Below the pieces are notes generated by a model, which was not told the origin of the DNA, did not search any database, and worked only from the letters and a program-made list of their open reading frames with translations. Shown in pieces: positions 59,224 to 64,000 of a stretch of DNA of 64,000 bases. The first letter of the stretch is position 1. The number at the start of each line of letters is the position of its first letter. A program made the translations under genes and the position numbers. The DNA is from Bryobacterales bacterium (GTDB taxonomy: Bacteria; Acidobacteriota; Terriglobia; Bryobacterales; Bryobacteraceae): NCBI GenBank assembly GCA_009697505.1, contig SHUD01000005.1, positions 1 through 64,000 of the forward strand, in the 5' to 3' direction.

Positions 59224-61268
59224 GCGCGCGCCTCGGCTTCAGCCGCGACGGCGGCCGGAACGTCCACGTAGAAGCGCGCGCCGTTGGGCCGGTTGTCCTC
59301 CACGCGCACGCGGGCGCCGTGTTCGGAAAGAATGTGGCTCACGATAGCCAGACCCAAGCCGGTGCCGCGGTCTTTGGTGGAAAAGTATGGCAGGAACAGT
59401 TTTTCCTTGTCTTCTGGAGAAATGCCGCAGCCGGTATCGGCCACCAGTAGTTCGATGGAGTCGGGCGCGGCCAGGTTGGTCCGCAGCAGCAGGCGCTTGA
59501 CCAGTGAATCGCGCATGGCTTCGGCGGCGTTGTCGACGAGATTCACCACCACGCGCTTGAACTGTTCGGGGTCGACATTAACCGCCGGCAGATCGGGCGC
59601 CAGCTCCACGCGCAGATCGATGTCATTGAGGCGCCCCAGAAACACCGCCAGGGCATGCTTGACGATCTCATTCAGGTCGCAAGGCACGGGCTGCGCGGCG
59701 GGGAAGCGCGAGAACTGCGAGAATTCGTCGGCGAGCGCCTTGACCGATTCGACTTCGCGCGAAATAGTGCGCGCGCATTCGCGCAAGACGTGGCGGGTGT
59801 GCGCGGAGGGCGTGCCGGTGTCTCCCATGCGATCCAGAATCCTGCCGATGCGCTCCGCGCTTAAGGCGATCGGTGTCAGCGGGTTCTTGAGTTCATGCGC
59901 GATGCGGCGGGCCACTTCATGCCAGGCCGCCGCTTTCTGGGCCCGCAGCAACTCGCTCGTGTCTTCCAGCACCACCACGAAGCCCTGCTCGGCTGGCGCC
60001 TGTGCGGGTAGCGCGGAGACGGTTACGGAAAGATGCCGCACCTGGGCCGGCGACTGCAGCTCGATTTGGCTCCCGGCCAGGCCCGTGCGCCGCGCCCGCT
60101 TCATCAGATACTGGATTTCCGCGGTGTCTTCCTTGGAAAACAGATCGCCGAGATGAACCGCGCGTTCCACTTGCTCCGGCGGCAACAGTCCCTGCAGCGC
60201 CCGGTTTACCCGTTGGATGCGGCCATCGGCGCTCAGCGACAGCACGCCCGTGGGAATGCTCTCCAGAATGGTTTCGGTGAAGCGCCGCCGGTTTTCGAGT
60301 TCATGGCTGTTGGCCTCGAGTTCCTGCATCATCTCGTTAAAGGCGCGCACCAGCGTGGCCAATTCATCGATGGCCTTGGTGCGGACACGGTGGCCCAGAT
60401 TGCCTTTGCGGATTTCCCCGGCCGCGACCAACAGGGCTGAAATCGGCGAGATGATCTGCCGCGACAGCAGCAGAGCGATCCAGGTGGCGACAAACAGGAT
60501 GAACAGCGCAATGGCGACGATGAACAGCAGGTACAGCGTGCGGATATTTTTCTTCTGGCCGGCCAGTTGCGCGTACTCCGCCATGTAGCGGTCGATCTCG
60601 TCTTGCGTCCGCTGTAAATCCACTTTCGGGCGGACGCCTAGCCGCAGCGATCCGCGGCCCAGCGGAGCGGTGGCGGTAAACAGCCGGCCCGGGCCCGGCT
60701 GGAGCGGGCAGACTACGCTGGGCTTCGCGCCACGCGCAGTCAGCTCCATCATCACGATGCCGTTGTCGCGGCACAGGCGCGCGTAGTTCGCCGAGCCCGC
60801 GTCCCCTTCCGGTAGCGAGGCCACCCAGCGGGCCAGAGCATTGGCGCGGCCCTGTACCTCCGCTGCCAGCGCATTGGTGCTTTGCACCAGATCCGCGCGA
60901 ATTCCTTCCGCGGGACGGCTGAACCACTTCTCCACGTTCCGGTTCAAGATGACGTAGCTGAACAGGGACAGGAACACCACCGGCAACAGACTGAGAGCCA
61001 GCGCGCCCACCAGCAGCTTGGTCTTGATGCGCGACCCCTCGCGGTTGGCCTGCCGCTCAAAGTAGAGTTTGATGGCCGTGCGGAATAGCATGAAGCCGAG
61101 CGTCACGGTCAGCAGGAAAATAAGCGTGGAAATGGCCCAAAAAACGAACGTCTGCGCGGCGTTTTCCGGACCATAGTCGCCAAACGTGAAGGAAACCTGC
61201 CAGACCACCAGCACCGACAGGATTGCCAGCAAGGCGATGCCGGACCAGAATAGATACCGCTTCCGCAT
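59220..61268 (-). CDS. Sensor histidine kinase (NtrY-like)
   Basis: TM segments, HAMP, PAS, 'HEVARRIAHELKNPLTPIALSAERI', 'TKDRGTGLGLAIVSHIL'. Confidence 0.92.
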   Translation of the reverse strand: MRKRYLFWSGIALLAILSVLVVWQVSFTFGDYGPENAAQTFVFWAISTLIFLLTVTLGFMLFRTAIKLYFERQANREGSRIKTKLLVGALALSLLPVVFLSLFSYVILNRNVEKWFSRPAEGIRADLVQSTNALAAEVQGRANALARWVASLPEGDAGSANYARLCRDNGIVMMELTARGAKPSVVCPLQPGPGRLFTATAPLGRGSLRLGVRPKVDLQRTQDEIDRYMAEYAQLAGQKKNIRTLYLLFIVAIALFILFVATWIALLLSRQIISPISALLVAAGEIRKGNLGHRVRTKAIDELATLVRAFNEMMQELEANSHELENRRRFTETILESIPTGVLSLSADGRIQRVNRALQGLLPPEQVERAVHLGDLFSKEDTAEIQYLMKRARRTGLAGSQIELQSPAQVRHLSVTVSALPAQAPAEQGFVVVLEDTSELLRAQKAAAWHEVARRIAHELKNPLTPIALSAERIGRILDRMGDTGTPSAHTRHVLRECARTISREVESVKALADEFSQFSRFPAAQPVPCDLNEIVKHALAVFLGRLNDIDLRVELAPDLPAVNVDPEQFKRVVVNLVDNAAEAMRDSLVKRLLLRTNLAAPDSIELLVADTGCGISPEDKEKLFLPYFSTKDRGTGLGLAIVSHILSEHGARVRVEDNRPNGARFYVDVPAAVAAEAEARA

Positions 61269-61276
61269 GGACGTAA

Positions 61277-61705
61277 CTAAATTATAGGACTGAAAGAGCT
61301 CCCGCCTTCAGGCCCGGGCCTTCCAGTGTGATCCTCCAGAATCACCATGGCCAGCGCCTGTTCCTTGGTATGCGTGATGGAGAGAGCCACCCGGGAGACG
61401 CCGAGCTGTGCCGCGATTTCGGCGGCCTTGCCGTGGAAGCGAAGTGTGGGGCGTCCCGAGGGGAGATTGGCCACTTCAAAATCCCGCCACGCGATGCCGC
61501 CGCGCCAGCCCGTGCCCAGCGCCTTCATGCCGGCTTCTTTGGCCGCGAAGCGCGCCGCGTAACGCTCAAAACGGTTGGCTTTACTTTCGGCGTAGGCGAT
61601 TTCCCGCTCTGTGTACACCCGCTCCACGAAGCGCTGGCCATGGCGCGCGATGGCTGCCGCGATGCGCGGGACTTCACAGATATCCACGCCTGTGCCCAGG
61701 ATCAT
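61277..61705 (-). CDS. acpS: Holo-[acyl-carrier-protein] synthase
   Basis: 'MILGTGVDICEVPRIAAAIARHGQRFVERVYTEREIAY'; 'RFAAKEAGMKALGTGW'. Confidence 0.93.
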   Translation of the reverse strand: MILGTGVDICEVPRIAAAIARHGQRFVERVYTEREIAYAESKANRFERYAARFAAKEAGMKALGTGWRGGIAWRDFEVANLPSGRPTLRFHGKAAEIAAQLGVSRVALSITHTKEQALAMVILEDHTGRPGPEGGSSFSPII

Positions 61706-61725
61706 TGCAAGAACCCTTTCACTGT

Positions 61726-61770
61726 GATCAGCGTAACCAAGATCAGCGTAACCAAGATCAGCGTAACCAA
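61726..61770. repeat. Tandem repeat, 15-bp unit GATCAGCGTAACCAA, 3 perfect copies
   Basis: Read directly; lies upstream of the acpS start. Confidence 0.95.
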
Positions 61771-61775
61771 GGCCC

Positions 61776-62234
61776 TTAGCGGGCCGCAAGGCGCGAGGGG
61801 CTCTCCACAATCAGCGTTACCGGACCGTCGTTCACCAGCGATACGTCCATATGCGCCTGGAATACGCCGGTGGCGATCCGCAGATCACTGCGGCGCGCGA
61901 TCTCGACAAACACTTCATATAAGGCCCGCGCCTGCCCTGCGGGAGCGGCATCGTCGAAGCTGGGGCGGCGTCCCTTGCGGCAATCGCCATACAGCGTGAA
62001 CTGGGAAACCACCAGCATGCTGCCCCGGCTATCCAGCAAACTGCGATTCATCTTGCCGGCATCGTCGGCAAAGATGCGCAGATTCACCAGCTTGTCTACC
62101 AGAAACTCCGCATCTACGGCCGTGTCCGTCTTGGTCACTCCCAGCAGCACCAGCATGCCCGCGCCGATTTCGCCGGTGACTACGCCGTCCACTTTCACCC
62201 GCGCTTCCGCAACCCTCTGAATAACCGCCCGCAT
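61776..62234 (-). CDS. dtd: D-aminoacyl-tRNA deacylase
   Basis: '[33 protein letters not shown]'; '[12 protein letters not shown]'-type motif. Confidence 0.94.
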   Translation of the reverse strand: MRAVIQRVAEARVKVDGVVTGEIGAGMLVLLGVTKTDTAVDAEFLVDKLVNLRIFADDAGKMNRSLLDSRGSMLVVSQFTLYGDCRKGRRPSFDDAAPAGQARALYEVFVEIARRSDLRIATGVFQAHMDVSLVNDGPVTLIVESPSRLAAR

Positions 62235-62317
62235 TCTTCTAGGGTAGATGCTGGAGGCGCTCTAGATCATTTGCCTGATCGAAGCCCGTGCGCGCGGCAC
62301 GCATAATTGAGATATCT

Positions 62318-62602
62318 ATGTACAGCAGGCACCGGAAACACTCCCCTCTGCCGGGCGGTTTCTTCCACCTGGAAGAAGAGAAGACGCGCACCCGGGTTAC
62401 CGGCCATGGCTACGGCGACAACATCAGGCTCAAGGATGACTACGGCAATGTCTGGCAGGGCCGAGCCGAGCGCATGGACGATGCGACTGTGATCTACCGT
62501 TTTCGCGACGGCAATGGGCGCTCCCTGAGCGGCGTTTCCGATAGCACCGCAATCACGTTGCTCGACGACAAGGGCTGTACCTGGAAAGGTTTTATCGATT
62601 AG
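62318..62602 (+). CDS. Hypothetical protein
   Basis: ORF with internal ATG at 62318; no recognised family. Confidence 0.45.
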   Translation: MYSRHRKHSPLPGGFFHLEEEKTRTRVTGHGYGDNIRLKDDYGNVWQGRAERMDDATVIYRFRDGNGRSLSGVSDSTAITLLDDKGCTWKGFID

Positions 62603-62668
62603 CGCAGGGCTTTATTGACTAGCCTGCATTTCGCACACGAGATTGCTTACGGAGGAGCAGATCCCAAC

Positions 62669-62774
62669 GTGGAGCGGGCTTTAGCCTGCGACGGGGACTT
62701 GAGTCCCCGGTTCGAAGTGTGGTTATACCGCTGCGGAGGCTGAAGCCTCCGTTGCAGGCTAAAGCCCGCTCCAC
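62669..62774. repeat. Nested palindromic intergenic repeat, copy B
   Basis: Outer arms GTGGAGCGGGCTTTAGCCTGC / GCAGGCTAAAGCCCGCTCCAC; inner palindromes GGGGACTTGAGTCCCC and GGAGGCTGAAGCCTCC. Confidence 0.93.
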
Positions 62775-62843
62775 GCTGGGCCCCGGTATGGCTCTTTCTG
62801 ATCTACCTTGGGACGTTGTGAGAAATGCAGGCTAGCGCCCGGC

Positions 62844-63542
62844 CTAGCTGAGTTGCACCAGGATTTGTTGGGCTGCCTTCTGGCCGGCGCTTTTCTTGGA
62901 AAGTCCCTGGGCCTGGCTCACCCAGTCCTTACCCACGCGTACCTCGACGGTAAAGGTCTTGGCGTGCTCCGGCCCTTCTTCAGCCACAACACTGTAACGC
63001 GGAGGAGGCAACTTCAGCGACTGCGCCGTTTCCTGCAGCGCGCTCTTGTGATCGGTGGAGGCCGTCGTCTCGATCTCTTCCAGTGGATCATAGGGTTCGA
63101 TGACGTGGGCCTTGATGAACTGGCGAGCCGCTTCGAGTCCGGCATCCAGATACAGGGCCGCGATCAGAGCCTCCAGCGCGTCGGAGAGCAGGGCCTTCTT
63201 CATGCGCCCTCCGCTCAGTTCCTCGCCGCGGCCGAGCAACAGGTAATCTCCCAAGTTCAGCGATTGCGCGACCTCATGGAGGTGAGCGGCGCTGACCAGA
63301 CGGGCCTTCAGCTTGGACAGCCGGCCTTCGGGATACGTGGAAAAGCGCCGGACCAGAAACTCGCTGACGGCGAAGCCCAGGATGGCGTCGCCCAGGAATT
63401 CCAGGCGTTCATTGTCGGTGGCGCTGCCGTCGCCGGGCTTTTCATATGCCCGCGATTTATGGGTGAGCGCGCGGCCCAACAGTTCCCGGTCTTGAAACCC
63501 GTGCCCCAGTACCCGCTCGAGGCCCGCCAGATCCGCGCTCAT
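62844..63542 (-). CDS. rnc: Ribonuclease III
   Basis: 'NERLEFLGDAILGFAVSEFL'; C-terminal dsRBD. Confidence 0.95.
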   Translation of the reverse strand: MSADLAGLERVLGHGFQDRELLGRALTHKSRAYEKPGDGSATDNERLEFLGDAILGFAVSEFLVRRFSTYPEGRLSKLKARLVSAAHLHEVAQSLNLGDYLLLGRGEELSGGRMKKALLSDALEALIAALYLDAGLEAARQFIKAHVIEPYDPLEEIETTASTDHKSALQETAQSLKLPPPRYSVVAEEGPEHAKTFTVEVRVGKDWVSQAQGLSKKSAGQKAAQQILVQLS

Positions 63543-63562
63543 CCGAGCCGCCGTGGTAGCAG

Positions 63563-63994
63563 TTACTGGCCACCTTTGAGTTTGGCGATGCGCGCCTTTT
63601 CTTCCTGCGCGATCTTTTTCAGGGCTTCCGGAGTGCCGGCCATCGCCAACACCCGGTCCACCGTCGCGTTGGCTTCATCGAACCGTTTGGTGTTGGTGTA
63701 GGCCACGGCAAGCCGTATCATGACCGCTGGCTCAGGCGTAGCGCCGGCCTCGACGGCGGTCTTGAATTCAGCGATCGCCACATCGTACTTCTTGTCGACG
63801 GCCGCGAGCATCCCCAGCGTCTCGTGCCCGCGCGAGATCATGTCTTTCTTGATGCTGATCCATTGCTCGTCGGGAAGCTGCGGGTTGGGCTTTTCCGCGG
63901 TATTGATGATGGCGATGGCGTCGCCGGCCATTTTCGTGGCTTTTTTGACCTTTTCGTCCTTGTCGAGATCGAATTCCTTGGTGCCCTGCGCCAT
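63563..63994 (-). CDS. TPR-like protein, 5' end beyond window
   Basis: ORF runs to window edge; 'KKYDVAIAEFKTAVEAGATPEPAVMIRLAVAYTNTKRFDEANATV'. Confidence 0.6.
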   Translation of the reverse strand: MAQGTKEFDLDKDEKVKKATKMAGDAIAIINTAEKPNPQLPDEQWISIKKDMISRGHETLGMLAAVDKKYDVAIAEFKTAVEAGATPEPAVMIRLAVAYTNTKRFDEANATVDRVLAMAGTPEALKKIAQEEKARIAKLKGGQ

Positions 63995-64000
63995 CGTCGA

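Overview
The 64 kb window is GC-rich, gene-dense bacterial chromosome. The gene families look like Acidobacteriota (Solibacter/Bryobacter-type): DUF1592/DUF1552 pairs, Ser/Thr kinases fused to WD40/TolB-like repeats, PQQ dehydrogenases, and secreted 'TKDGxPDLxGxW' proteins. That lineage call is an inference from gene content; I ran no search. Housekeeping blocks include smc, tRNA-Val(GAC), a yicC-gmk-rpoZ-coaBC-udg-tmk block, an NtrY/NtrX-like two-component pair, acpS, dtd, rnc, and msbA with a GT9 glycosyltransferase. Accessory blocks include toxin-antitoxin loci (hicAB, a decayed brnTA, two DUF433/DUF5615 pairs), a cupin/M24/dehydrogenase/HpaI-aldolase cluster, and a MoxR AAA+ / ~616-aa unknown / DUF4159 gene string, which is my best candidate for an under-described system. 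The most notable sequence-level observations are: (1) a CT-repeat length change that puts the canonical kinase start out of frame; (2) a ~99-bp copy of the PQQ-dehydrogenase 3' end about 2.8 kb downstream, so the two copies flank an HNH gene and an SMP-30 gene; (3) a headless, frameshifted brnT next to an intact brnA; (4) a ligD that lost its catalytic-lysine N-terminus; (5) a poly-T slip in a DUF5615 toxin; (6) an in-frame amber stop in a nuclease-like gene; (7) two copies of a nested palindromic repeat, each between convergent genes; (8) a perfect 3x15-bp repeat directly upstream of acpS. No CRISPR array, integrase, transposase or rRNA was recognised.
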